Assembly (NCBI GenBank): GCA_964392465.1
Contig: CAYMPC010000010.1
Span: 1-26,797 of the forward strand
DNA: 26,797 nt
DNA from: JAAXVZ01 sp964392465
GTDB lineage: Archaea > Nanobdellota > Nanobdellia > Woesearchaeales > GW2011-AR15
Direction: 5' to 3'
Of this stretch, positions 15,115 to 23,018 are shown piece by piece. The position numbers and the translations under genes were made by a program. The notes under the pieces were generated by a model. It saw only the letters and a list, made by a program, of their open reading frames with translations. It ran no database searches and was not told the origin of the DNA. Within the stretch, counting starts at the first letter, position 1, and every line of letters starts with the position of its first letter.

Positions 15115-17019
15115 ATGACACCACAAGATAATTCAAATTCAAGCTATACTGCAAAAGATATTACTGTTCTTGCTAGTCTTGAAGCCATAAGAAAAAGACC
15201 AGGCATGTATATTGGTTCTACAAGTACAAGAGGATTGCATCATTTGATTTATGAAATTGTAGATAATAGTATAGATGAAGCAATGGCTGGATATTGCAAT
15301 AAAATAAAAGTTGTGATTCATAAAAATGGTAAAGTTTCTGTTATAGATAATGGAAGAGGAATTCCTGTAGATCTTCATCCAAAATATAACAAGCCGGCAG
15401 TTGAAGTAATTTTAACTACCTTGCACTCAGGAGGAAAGTTTGATAAAAATACCTATAAAGTATCAGGAGGCTTGCATGGAGTAGGTCTTTCTGTTGTAAA
15501 TGCTTTATCAAAAGAATTAGATATTATAATCAAAAGAGATGGGAAAATATATGAGCAAAAGTATTCAAGAGGCCATCCAATAAGTGAATTAAAGGTTATA
15601 GGAGAAGATACACATAATGGTACAATGGTTACTTTTTTGCCTGATGATGAAATCTTCACAGACCTTATCTTTCAGTTTGATATAGTTCTTTCAAGATTAA
15701 GAGAGCTTGCTTTCTTGAACAAAGGAATTACTATCAAAGTGATAGATGAAAGAACTTCTGAGGAAAAAGAGTTCCATTATGAAGGAGGCTTAAGTTCTTT
15801 TGTTGAATTTTTGAATCAAAACAAAACGCCATTGCATCCAGCAATCTTTTTTGAAAAATCGAAAAATAATATTGTTGTTGAGGGAGCCTTACAATATAAT
15901 GCAGGTTATAATGAAAGTGTATTTAGTTTTGTAAATAATATTAATACTATAGAAGGGGGAACACATTTATCAGGATTTAAGACTGCCTTAACAAGAGTTA
16001 TAAATAATTATGCAGAAAAAGTTACTTCAAATCTGGATTTTAAACTATCTAGCGAAGATGTAAGAGAAGGATTGACAGCTGTTCTTTCCTTAAAAGTTCC
16101 TGAGCCACAATTTGAAGGACAGACAAAAACAAAATTGGGAAATTCTGATGTAAAAGGAATTGTAGATTCTGCTGTTTTTGATGCTTTGACAACTTTTTTT
16201 GAGGAAAATCCAAAGGTTACTGCAACAGTTATTGAAAAGGTTGTAAGTGCAGCCAAGGCAAGAGAAGCAGCGAGAAAAGCCAGAGAACTAGTCAGGAGAA
16301 AAACATTATTGGAAGGCAGCACTCTTCCTGGAAAATTAGCAGATTGCTCTGAAAAAGACCCATCAAAATGTGAAATCTATTTAGTAGAAGGAGATTCAGC
16401 AGGAGGAAGCGCAAAACAAGCCAGAAACAGAGAATTTCAGGCGATTCTTCCGTTAAGAGGTAAAGTCATAAATGTTGAAAAAGCAAGACTTGCAAAAATC
16501 TTGAAAAATAATGAAATTGTAAATATAATTACTGCATTAGGTGTTGGTATAGAAGAAGAATTTGATTCATCAAAATTAAGATACCATAAAATAATAATAA
16601 TGACAGATAGCGATGTTGATGGTTCTCACATTTCTATATTATTATTGACTTTCTTTTTTAGGTATATGAGAGAACTTATTGAGAAAGGTCATGTGTATAT
16701 TGCTTTGCCTCCTTTATACAGATTAAAGAAAGGAAAGCAGTCAATATATGTTCAGGACGATGCTGAAAAAGACAAGGTGTTAAATGATATAGGAAAGCAA
16801 GGTGTTGTAATCCAAAGATATAAAGGACTTGGAGAGATGAATCCTGAACAATTATGGGAAACAACAATGGATCCTGAGGTAAGGTTCTTAAAAAAAGTAA
16901 CAATAGATGATGCTATTGAAGCTGAAAAAGCTTTCTCGGATTTAATGGGAGAAGATGTAGAGCCAAGAAAAAAATACATACAGGAAAACGCTGTAAATGT
17001 TGTTAATTTGGATATATAA
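15115..17019 (+). CDS. gyrB: DNA gyrase subunit B
   Basis: The ATPase subunit of bacterial-type gyrase, 634 residues, the usual size of the short form. GHKL domain: RKRPGMYIG, EIVDNSIDEA (E47 catalytic, N51 Mg), DNGRGIP (D78), GGLHGVG (118-124). Transducer: QTKTKLGN with the phosphate-sensing lysine K340. TOPRIM: EGDSAGGSAKQ (E425), PLRGKVINVEKA and DSDVDGSHI (D498, D500, D502). C-terminus: YKGLGEMNPEQLWETTMDP. With GyrA it introduces negative supercoils. gyrA is not adjacent; the next gene is on the other strand. Archaeal gyrases are regarded as bacterial acquisitions. The TATA box at 15016-15025 leaves a leader of about 65 nt. Confidence 0.97.
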   Translation: MTPQDNSNSSYTAKDITVLASLEAIRKRPGMYIGSTSTRGLHHLIYEIVDNSIDEAMAGYCNKIKVVIHKNGKVSVIDNGRGIPVDLHPKYNKPAVEVILTTLHSGGKFDKNTYKVSGGLHGVGLSVVNALSKELDIIIKRDGKIYEQKYSRGHPISELKVIGEDTHNGTMVTFLPDDEIFTDLIFQFDIVLSRLRELAFLNKGITIKVIDERTSEEKEFHYEGGLSSFVEFLNQNKTPLHPAIFFEKSKNNIVVEGALQYNAGYNESVFSFVNNINTIEGGTHLSGFKTALTRVINNYAEKVTSNLDFKLSSEDVREGLTAVLSLKVPEPQFEGQTKTKLGNSDVKGIVDSAVFDALTTFFEENPKVTATVIEKVVSAAKAREAARKARELVRRKTLLEGSTLPGKLADCSEKDPSKCEIYLVEGDSAGGSAKQARNREFQAILPLRGKVINVEKARLAKILKNNEIVNIITALGVGIEEEFDSSKLRYHKIIIMTDSDVDGSHISILLLTFFFRYMRELIEKGHVYIALPPLYRLKKGKQSIYVQDDAEKDKVLNDIGKQGVVIQRYKGLGEMNPEQLWETTMDPEVRFLKKVTIDDAIEAEKAFSDLMGEDVEPRKKYIQENAVNVVNLDI

Positions 17020-17048
17020 TTATATTATATATAAGGAATATATACTTC

Positions 17049-17648
17049 TTATTTTATTAAATCTATTATTAAATCTAGAAACAAAGAAAAATAGGCAAGC
17101 CGTATCAAAGCATTTGTAAGTATTCCTTGTATTATCTCCATTATTGGCTGCCCAAATTTTTTTCTTATAAAAAAACCAAAAAAATCAGTAGCTATTACAA
17201 TAAGTATTGCAAAAAAAATCATATAGGTTTCGTTTCTAGTAAACTCCCAGAAAAAATATACCAAGAACATAACTATAAGCTTACTAATCAAGTTTACAAG
17301 CAATCCTATCCCAAATCCTGTTATTATCATTGAAAAAAAGAAAGGAATCAAGAAAAAAAGAAAACTATAATTCAAGCCAAATGCCAGAGCTAAAGCAATC
17401 CCAAGGAGGTATGTTGGCTCTATTTCTATGTTGATCATGTTCTTAGTTCTTTTGAATTTTATATAGCTGACAAAAAGGATAAAAAGAAGGGTGATAAAAA
17501 ATTTAAAGTATTTTGCAATAATAACTAATATTAATATGAAGAGAAGCAACTTAATTAGGAACTTCTTTTTTAGAAAAGGAAGAATCTTATCAATAAATCT
17601 AGTTTCTTGATTAAGCCATTCTTTTTCATCTTTTAGGAGTGGTTTCAT
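17049..17648 (-). CDS. polytopic membrane protein of unknown function
   Basis: I do not recognise this 199-residue protein. It starts with a basic cytoplasmic stretch (KPLLKDEKEWLNQETRF), then has about five or six hydrophobic helices with the loops KFKRTKNM, EFTRNE and IRKKFGQPIME. Only the loops are charged, so function cannot be read. A TTG at 17651 could extend it by one codon, but the ATG at 17648 is the natural start. It is divergent from the antiporter gene, with about 100 nt between them, and converges on gyrB. Confidence 0.65.
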   Translation of the reverse strand: MKPLLKDEKEWLNQETRFIDKILPFLKKKFLIKLLLFILILVIIAKYFKFFITLLFILFVSYIKFKRTKNMINIEIEPTYLLGIALALAFGLNYSFLFFLIPFFFSMIITGFGIGLLVNLISKLIVMFLVYFFWEFTRNETYMIFFAILIVIATDFFGFFIRKKFGQPIMEIIQGILTNALIRLAYFSLFLDLIIDLIK

Positions 17649-17720
17649 CAATCTCTCTCTTAATTAATTTAATTTCATTAAAAAAGATATGTATTTTTGT
17701 GTTTTTTGATTTAGAAAAAA

Positions 17721-17730
17721 ATTTAAAATA
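17721..17730 (+). promoter_or_regulatory. TATA box of the antiporter gene
   Basis: ATTTAAAATA, centred about 24 nt before the ATG at 17750. Confidence 0.5.
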
Positions 17731-17749
17731 GAGCGTTTATTCAAAAAGC

Positions 17750-19012
17750 ATGGAAACAAATTTGCTTTTAAGTTTGACTGCTTTTTGTGGAATAATTTTA
17801 TTGGGTTTTTTTTCAGAGCTTTTATTTGATAAGACACATATTCCAGATGTTCTTATTCTTTTTTTGGTAGGAATGCTTTTTGGCCCAATTATGAACTGGA
17901 TAGATCCTTCTTCTTTTTCAGCAATCGAGCCTGTTTTTGTTACGCTTGCACTTATATTGATTATTTTTGAAGGTGGACTAACTATAAAAATACACGATTT
18001 CTTGAAAGGAGCATTTCCAGGAACAACCTTGTCACTTTTGTTTTTTCTCTCTTGTTTAATAATTGTTACTTCAATAATGATTATTTTCGGATATCCTCTT
18101 CATCTTAGTTTGCTTCTTGGAGCAATCTTAGGAGGGACTTCCTCTGCAGTTGTTATGCCAATTGTTAAACTTCTTAAGTTATCAGGTGAATCCTCATTAA
18201 TATTAACACTAGAATCAACAATAACTGATGTATTTTGCATTGTTGGCGCAATTACTATTACAGAGGTTATAAAATTAAATCAGTTTAATGCAGCAAGCAC
18301 CCTAATTAGCATTATATCTACTTTTTTCATTGCATTATTTATAGGTGTGATTGCCGGATTATTATGGATTTTAGCTAGACAAAAATTTCAACAAATACAA
18401 AAAGCATATATGATAAGTGTAGCTTATATTATTCTGATTTATGTTGCAGCTGAGATTTTCAATGCTAATGGCGCAATTGCCATACTTGCTTTTGGGATGT
18501 TTTTAGGAAATTTCAAGAAGATAGTTTCTTATTTTGGGCAAGAACCGGAATATAATATAAATGAATCTGAAAAAACCTTTTATTCAGAAATTTCTTTTTT
18601 TTTAAAAGTACTTTTTTTTGTATATCTTGGGATCATAATAGATTTTTCAAATCCTTTTTTATTTTTAATTGGTTTATTAATAACAATCCTTATAGCAATA
18701 GTAAGGCCTTTTATTGTTAAGATTTCCATAAATAAAAAAGAAATATCTCAAAGGGAGATTACCTTTATGAATATAATGACACCTAAAGGATTGGCTCCGG
18801 CCGTTCTTGCGCAAATAACACTAAAATCTGAATTTTTCTCTAATTTTCCTGAGGTTAATGATTTGATTATAATCACTTTATCTGTTATTTTGTTTTCAAT
18901 AATATTGACTTCCTTTCTTGTTTTCTATTACGAAAAATTTGTATTTAAAGAAGAAAAGAAAGAGAAAACAGAACAAAAAGATAAAAACCAAAAAAAAGAA
19001 GAAAAAAAGTAG
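17750..19012 (+). CDS. cation:proton antiporter (CPA1/NhaP type)
   Basis: A 420-residue membrane protein with about twelve hydrophobic segments, exchanging Na+ or K+ for H+. Visible family features: HIPDVLILFLVGMLFGP in the second helix (about 30-46), LILIIFEGGL (about 68-77), GGTSSAVVMP (128-137) in the discontinuous helix, and ESTITDVFCIVG (155-166) with the ion-binding D160. The residue before it is Thr rather than the Asn of the classic ND pair. The last 30 residues are Lys/Glu-rich and cytoplasmic. It stands alone, converging on an unknown gene 24 nt away. The ion specificity is inferred only broadly. Confidence 0.88.
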   Translation: METNLLLSLTAFCGIILLGFFSELLFDKTHIPDVLILFLVGMLFGPIMNWIDPSSFSAIEPVFVTLALILIIFEGGLTIKIHDFLKGAFPGTTLSLLFFLSCLIIVTSIMIIFGYPLHLSLLLGAILGGTSSAVVMPIVKLLKLSGESSLILTLESTITDVFCIVGAITITEVIKLNQFNAASTLISIISTFFIALFIGVIAGLLWILARQKFQQIQKAYMISVAYIILIYVAAEIFNANGAIAILAFGMFLGNFKKIVSYFGQEPEYNINESEKTFYSEISFFLKVLFFVYLGIIIDFSNPFLFLIGLLITILIAIVRPFIVKISINKKEISQREITFMNIMTPKGLAPAVLAQITLKSEFFSNFPEVNDLIIITLSVILFSIILTSFLVFYYEKFVFKEEKKEKTEQKDKNQKKEEKK

Positions 19013-19036
19013 ATTCTTTTTTATGGATACTTTTAA

Positions 19037-19627
19037 TTAGGCGTATATTTCACTTTTCCTTATTTTGTTTTTTATCATATTCTCCATTGATATTCTTGCC
19101 GTTTCAGCGAGAGGCAAGAGCTCTTCATTTATCATAGGTCTTGACTCAATCAAAAGCTCTAGATTTTTGGATATCCTTTCATTAAGAAGCAATATCCTTT
19201 GAATACTGCATCCGAAAACAAAAGCCCTTACAATATCAGAGATTTCTTTGTTTGTGTTAATATTTTTAATATATTCTTGAAAAGGGAGTTTAATCATCTT
19301 TAATTTAGGATAATCCAACGCAATTAAAGAAGATGAATCGAATTCTAATAAGCATCTTTTTCTTTCTTGCGGTTCTATGTATGCTCTGCTTGCAGATTCA
19401 ATTTCATTTGGATATTTCTTAAAGAACTCTTTATATGTATATTTTTTTAATACTCCAAAAAAAATAAGCTTATCTCTGTATTGCCCTTTATTTTCTAATG
19501 AATCTTTATCCTTAAATTCTTTATTTGAAAGGCTCCAGTTTATTATTTCCTTCTGGCTAAAATATTTTCTTGAAACCATATATAAAATAAGTTTTGTATG
19601 TTTTTTGAACAAGGCTTTTTCTAGCAT
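19037..19627 (-). CDS. hypothetical soluble protein
   Basis: I do not recognise this 196-residue protein. It has no membrane segment or cysteine cluster and looks mainly helical, with a high Lys, Glu and Ile content. The N-terminal part (KHTKLILYMVSRKYFSQKEIINW) could be a winged-helix or similar small domain, and the C-terminal 60 residues are a long helix pair (RILLLNERISKNLELLIE). The start ATG at 19627 has a TATA-like AATTTAAAA at 19649-19658, and the gene is divergent from ribosomal protein eS1. A DNA-binding role is only a guess. Confidence 0.6.
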   Translation of the reverse strand: MLEKALFKKHTKLILYMVSRKYFSQKEIINWSLSNKEFKDKDSLENKGQYRDKLIFFGVLKKYTYKEFFKKYPNEIESASRAYIEPQERKRCLLEFDSSSLIALDYPKLKMIKLPFQEYIKNINTNKEISDIVRAFVFGCSIQRILLLNERISKNLELLIESRPMINEELLPLAETARISMENMIKNKIRKSEIYA

Positions 19628-19648
19628 AAAAATAGAATTTTTTTTGCT

Positions 19649-19658
19649 TTTTTAAATT
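19649..19658 (-). promoter_or_regulatory. TATA box of the hypothetical gene at 19037-19627
   Basis: AATTTAAAAA on the minus strand, centred about 27 nt before the ATG at 19627. Confidence 0.4.
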
Positions 19659-19686
19659 CGATGGAAAATAGGGTTACCACCATAAT

Positions 19687-19696
19687 CTTTTTAAAG
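19687..19696 (+). promoter_or_regulatory. TATA-like box of the eS1 gene
   Basis: TTTTTAAAGC is centred about 27 nt before the ATG at 19718, which supports that start over the upstream ATG at 19661. Confidence 0.45.
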
Positions 19697-19717
19697 CTTT
19701 CACAAATCCAAGGGGAT

Positions 19718-20476
19718 ATGGCAAAAAGCGAACTTAAAAAACAAACAAAACAGATTGTTAAGCTCAAAAAGAAAAAATGGGTTTTAATAATCTCACCAAA
19801 GAACATGGGAGAACATCCTATAGGAGAAACATTTGTGGAAGACAATTCTGCTACAATTGGAAGAACAGTAAAAGTTAATCTTATGCAGATTACTGGAGAT
19901 ATAAAGAGCCAGACAAGCGAAGTCAAATTTGAGATTTCTGGATCAAAAGAAAACAAGTTAGAGACTAGAGTTATAGGCTATTATTTTTCTTCATCTGCAA
20001 TAAAAAGATTTATGAGAAGACACATGACTAGGATTGATGATTCTCTTGTTGTGATGAGCAAAGATGATTTAAAAATTAGAATAAAGCCTTTCTTGTTGAC
20101 AAAATCAAAAGTAAGCAGATCAGTTGAATACAGTTTAAGGATTAATTTAAGAGAAGAATTAATCAACTTTGTCAGAAAAACACCATATGAGCAGATATTT
20201 TCAATGGTAATAAAATATCAAATCCAGAAAGAGCTAAGAGAAAAATTAAGCAAGATATATCCAATAAAGAACTTGGAGATAAGAGTTCTTGAAGAAGAGA
20301 AAAACAAATTAATAAAACTTAGCGAGATGCCTGTTAAAAAAGTAGCAATAAAAGTAAAGGCAAAGAAAGAAAAAACAGAAGAAGAAATGATAGAGGAAGA
20401 CCAAAAAATAGAATCAAAACAAGAGACACAGGATATACAGGAGACACAAGAAACACTTGAAGAAAAGAGTGAATAA
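19718..20476 (+). CDS. rps3ae: 30S ribosomal protein S3Ae (eS1)
   Basis: A ribosomal protein of the small subunit, 252 residues. Conserved segments: KKKKWVLIISPKNMGEHPIGET, GRTVKVNLMQITGDIK, ETRVIGYYFSSSAIKRFMRRHMTRID, and the EIFS-like EQIFSMVIKYQIQKELREKLSKIYPIKNLEIR. Family members are about 200-220 residues; the extra length here is a C-terminal tail of some 50 residues very rich in Glu, Gln and Lys. The frame is open to an ATG at 19661, but the ATG at 19718 has both a TATA box at the leaderless distance and the normal N-terminus (MAKSELKK). The gene is followed by a T-rich terminator. Confidence 0.94.
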   Translation: MAKSELKKQTKQIVKLKKKKWVLIISPKNMGEHPIGETFVEDNSATIGRTVKVNLMQITGDIKSQTSEVKFEISGSKENKLETRVIGYYFSSSAIKRFMRRHMTRIDDSLVVMSKDDLKIRIKPFLLTKSKVSRSVEYSLRINLREELINFVRKTPYEQIFSMVIKYQIQKELREKLSKIYPIKNLEIRVLEEEKNKLIKLSEMPVKKVAIKVKAKKEKTEEEMIEEDQKIESKQETQDIQETQETLEEKSE

Positions 20477-20478
20477 AC

Positions 20479-20504
20479 TCTTTTTTCCTTTTTTTATATT
20501 TTTT
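20479..20504 (+). terminator. T-rich terminator after eS1
   Basis: Two T runs (six and seven T) and a third begin a few bases after the stop; no stem is needed for archaeal termination. Confidence 0.45.
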
Positions 20505-20565
20505 AAATTATTAAGTTTGCTTTTAATCATTAGCAAGAGCTCTTAGGGTATTATCAAAACGTAGG

Positions 20566-20575
20566 ATTTATATAA
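20566..20575 (+). promoter_or_regulatory. TATA box of the surface protein gene
   Basis: ATTTATATAA, centred about 28 nt before the ATG at 20599. Confidence 0.5.
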
Positions 20576-20598
20576 CAATTATATCTTAAGATTAGGTA

Positions 20599-22593
20599 AT
20601 GAGGGATAATAACAAGATTTTGGTATTTTTCATATTCATATATTTATTTGTTATAATTCTTACTAATGCATATTTATTCATAAAAATTAGAGAAATAACT
20701 TCTCCAAGAGAAATAACCACAAAAGCCATAGGCGAAGTTAAGTTATGTTGGAATCATGCTCCTTCTATGGATTATTATGGAAGTTGCAATTACTCAGTTT
20801 ATCAAGATGAACTTTTTGAATGCACTATTAATGTTACAGATGAGGAGGATACTTCTTTCTCCTTTCAAGTCTTTTTCCCTGAGTCTTCTCCAGTTTTATT
20901 TGAGATTTCTTCAGAAGGAAACATTAGTTTCAGGCCAAACGCAAGCCAAATAGGAAACCATACCTTTGATGTTATGGTTATGGATTCTTCACCCTGCGCA
21001 AACAATTATGACTACCAGGAGCAATATCTTTATGTAATAAATGTAAATGACCCTCCTGTTCTTACCCAACCAATTCCCAATCAAACATGGTTACAGGATA
21101 GCAGTATCTCTTTTGATTTAGATACTTATTTTTATGATATAGATGGGGATGTTCTTCTTTATACAACACTTCCAGATACTTTAAGTAATATAATTATAGA
21201 AATAGAAAACTCAAATAATATTGTTAGATTTACTCCTATTTCTGGTTGGTATGGGGAAGAAACTATTGTTTTTTATGCATGGGATCCGTATTATGCTAAT
21301 GCTTCAAGCAATATAGTAAATTTAAAAGTTACACAAGAAGAAGAAGAATCAGAAGAGACTCCTTCAAGAGGAGGCGGAGGAGGCGGAGGAGGAGGCGGAG
21401 CATTTCTCCCTAGTTGTCTTCCCAATTGGTATTGTAGACCTTTTGGGAAATGCGAACCAGACAACCTTAGAAGGAGAGAATGCTATGATTTGAATAACTG
21501 TAGCACAACATTTGGTATGCCAAACCTTACTGAACCATGTCAATTTATTTCAACGTGTTTTGATGGTTTTAAGGGAGAAGAAGAAGAAGGAATAGATTGT
21601 GGAGGTCCATGTCCTCCTTGTGGAAATTGTTATGATGATTTATGTAATAATGAGGAAGATTGTACAAGAGGATTGACTACTACACCAGATTGCGGAGGAC
21701 TATGTAAGTCATGTGTCTATGAGAAAGGTGGAACATGTTTTGATTCTATCTGTAATAATGATGAAGATTGTATAAGAGGACTTGTAGATATACCAGATTG
21801 CGGTGGTCCATGCTCTCCCTGCTCTACAATAGAATCACCAAAACCAATTAATTTAATTAATTGGGGCCTGTTTTCTCTTTTATTTGTAATTCTATTGCTT
21901 TCTGCATATATCTTAAAGAGGATATACCCTTCTTTGATTCTAATTGCGAAAAAGAAAAAGAAAAAATATTATGAGGAAAAACTTTTACTAGAAACAAAGA
22001 TTTCAGAATCAATTTTTGAAAGTCTCTTAAAATTAGAGAATATGTTAGATACTGAAGAAATCGAAAAGCTCATTTTATTATTTTCTGCCATAGTGAGGAG
22101 ATATTTTAAGAGCCTTTTGGATATGAGATACGAATTTACTTATGAAGAACTTATGAATGAGATCAAAACTAGAAATATTAGTTCAACATTTAAAACAGTC
22201 CTAGTAAATTTTTTCGAAAGATCGACAGAAATGGAATTTTCAGGAAAATCTGTATCAAAACAGGAATTTATGGCAATGATTTCAGAATTTAAACAAATAT
22301 TATCGTTTACAAGTGAGCAGCCTTTGCTAGAAGAAGAAAAACAGGCAGCTAAAACAAAAAAGACAGGATTAAATAAATTAGATAATGTCTTTTTGAAAAT
22401 TTCTGAAGCAGAAGCTCTTCTCAGGAAAAAAGACTTAAATTCTGCATATCTCAAATATCTGAATATTGTTAGCGATATAAAAGCTCTTTCAGATAAGGAA
22501 AAGAAAAGAGTGGAAGGATTTGTATCAAGAGTATATGATGAAATAAATTTGGCAAGAGAAGAATATCTAAAGGATAAAGATAATAAAAAATAA
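20599..22593 (+). CDS. modular membrane-anchored surface protein (cadherin-like, TSP1-like, Cys repeats)
   Basis: A 664-residue protein with the N-terminus anchored or cleaved after a hydrophobic helix (7-27). Two cadherin/Ig-like beta domains follow (about 47-150 and 151-246; the second has NDPPVL, IPNQTW, DIDGDVLLY, FTPISGWYG and FYAWD). A run of ten Gly (258-267) precedes a thrombospondin-1-like segment (PNWYCRPFGKCEP, RRRECYDLNNC) and three Cys-rich units of about 30 residues ending in DCGGxCxxC (about 319-408). Then a membrane helix (about 421-438), a Lys run, and a cytoplasmic helical part with LLDMRYEFTYEELMNEI and NFFERSTEMEFSG, resembling the tails of DUF4129-type membrane proteins. 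Likely role: cell-surface binding or signalling. Confidence 0.7.
   Translation: MRDNNKILVFFIFIYLFVIILTNAYLFIKIREITSPREITTKAIGEVKLCWNHAPSMDYYGSCNYSVYQDELFECTINVTDEEDTSFSFQVFFPESSPVLFEISSEGNISFRPNASQIGNHTFDVMVMDSSPCANNYDYQEQYLYVINVNDPPVLTQPIPNQTWLQDSSISFDLDTYFYDIDGDVLLYTTLPDTLSNIIIEIENSNNIVRFTPISGWYGEETIVFYAWDPYYANASSNIVNLKVTQEEEESEETPSRGGGGGGGGGGAFLPSCLPNWYCRPFGKCEPDNLRRRECYDLNNCSTTFGMPNLTEPCQFISTCFDGFKGEEEEGIDCGGPCPPCGNCYDDLCNNEEDCTRGLTTTPDCGGLCKSCVYEKGGTCFDSICNNDEDCIRGLVDIPDCGGPCSPCSTIESPKPINLINWGLFSLLFVILLLSAYILKRIYPSLILIAKKKKKKYYEEKLLLETKISESIFESLLKLENMLDTEEIEKLILLFSAIVRRYFKSLLDMRYEFTYEELMNEIKTRNISSTFKTVLVNFFERSTEMEFSGKSVSKQEFMAMISEFKQILSFTSEQPLLEEEKQAAKTKKTGLNKLDNVFLKISEAEALLRKKDLNSAYLKYLNIVSDIKALSDKEKKRVEGFVSRVYDEINLAREEYLKDKDNKK
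21557..21830 (+). repeat. three tandem Cys-rich protein repeats
   Basis: Within the surface protein gene, units with CFDG/CYDD/CFDS starts and DCGGPCPPC, DCGGLCKSC and DCGGPCSPC ends follow each other; the last two are most alike (CNNEEDCTRGL and CNNDEDCIRGL), suggesting recent duplication. Confidence 0.7.
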
Positions 22594-22595
22594 AA

Positions 22596-22610
22596 GGGCC
22601 TTTTTTTCTT
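22596..22610 (+). terminator. terminator after the surface protein gene
   Basis: The near-palindrome AAAAGGGCCTTTT runs into seven T just after the stop codon. Confidence 0.5.
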
Positions 22611-22658
22611 GAAATTTTGATATCGTCTATTTAAGAACTAAGAATAAGAACAGTAAGC

Positions 22659-22666
22659 TTTATAAA
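22659..22666 (+). promoter_or_regulatory. TATA box upstream of the tRNA-Asp/tRNA-Lys region
   Basis: TTTATAAA, the same palindromic core as at the map/pcm promoter. Initiation is expected near 22689, so a leader of about 90 nt would precede tRNA-Asp. Confidence 0.5.
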
Positions 22667-22699
22667 CAGCCATAAATTCCAACCGTCTATGCTTAGGGG

Positions 22700-22757
22700 T
22701 TTTTCTATTAGAAGTACTACTCTATTTTAACGTATTGAGTCTCACTTCGTAGAAAAA
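22700..22757 (+). ncRNA. 58-nt irregular hairpin in the tRNA-Asp leader
   Basis: Paired segments in order: TTTTTCTA/TAGAAAAA (22700-22707 with 22750-22757), GAAGT/ACTTC (22711-22715 with 22744-22748), ACTC/GAGT (22719-22722 with 22737-22740), with a 14-nt end loop and small internal loops (TTA opposite G, and ACT opposite CTC). It lies between the TATA box and tRNA-Asp. It may be a pre-tRNA leader fold or a separate small RNA; I cannot assign a family. Confidence 0.35.
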
Positions 22758-22777
22758 TCTATGTTGCATTTAAAAAT

Positions 22778-22850
22778 GCCCAAGTAGTGTAGTGGCCTAT
22801 CATAGACCCCTGTCACGGGTCTGACCCGAGTTCGAATCTCGGCTTGGGCG
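22778..22850 (+). tRNA. tRNA-Asp(GUC)
   Basis: Acceptor GCCCAAG pairs with CTTGGGC, discriminator G. The anticodon arm GACCC-CTGTCAC-GGGTC gives anticodon GUC; the T-arm is CCGAG-TTCGAAT-CTCGG. No intron and no encoded CCA. Confidence 0.96.
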
Positions 22851-22881
22851 TTGTGCTTTTTAAAAGCATATAAGCTGAGAC

Positions 22882-22997
22882 GGGCCGGTAGCTCAGCTTG
22901 GTAGAGCACCTCACTTTTAACGAAAACTGGGGGTTTTCGAACCTTCGTCCAGTTGAAAGTAATGAGGTGGTCGCGCGTTCGAATCGCGTCCGGCCCA
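22882..22997 (+). tRNA. tRNA-Lys(UUU) with a 42-nt intron
   Basis: Acceptor GGGCCGG pairs with CCGGCCC, discriminator A. The anticodon stem CCTCA/TGAGG encloses the loop CTTTTA + A after splicing, so the anticodon is UUU. The T-arm is CGCG-G/TTCGAAT type (GCGCG-TTCGAAT-CGCGT). Removing 22920-22961 gives a 74-nt tRNA without CCA. The short gap to tRNA-Asp contains CTTTTTAAAAGC, a possible weak promoter about 21 nt before this gene. rpoH follows only 21 nt downstream. Confidence 0.95.
22920..22961 (+). other. tRNA-Lys intron at position 37/38
   Basis: A textbook bulge-helix-bulge: outer stem CCTCA/TGAGG, central 4-bp helix CTTT/AAAG, and identical 3-nt bulges TAA on each side, cut as TA|A. The intron body holds a 7-bp hairpin CGAAAAC/GTTTTCG. 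Position 37/38 is the canonical archaeal intron site. Confidence 0.9.
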
Positions 22998-23018
22998 CAT
23001 TTTCAAAAACCATAGAGG

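Noticed and set aside
21369..21400. Simple GGA/GGC repeat as a sign of assembly error
   Set aside because: The reading frame continues through it into a sensible Cys-rich domain, and a poly-Gly linker between modules is plausible.
22813..23013. Minus-strand reading frame covering both tRNA genes
   Set aside because: It is the antisense of tRNA-Asp and tRNA-Lys; its TRFERATT and PRFELGSD runs are the usual artefact of reading T-arms backwards.
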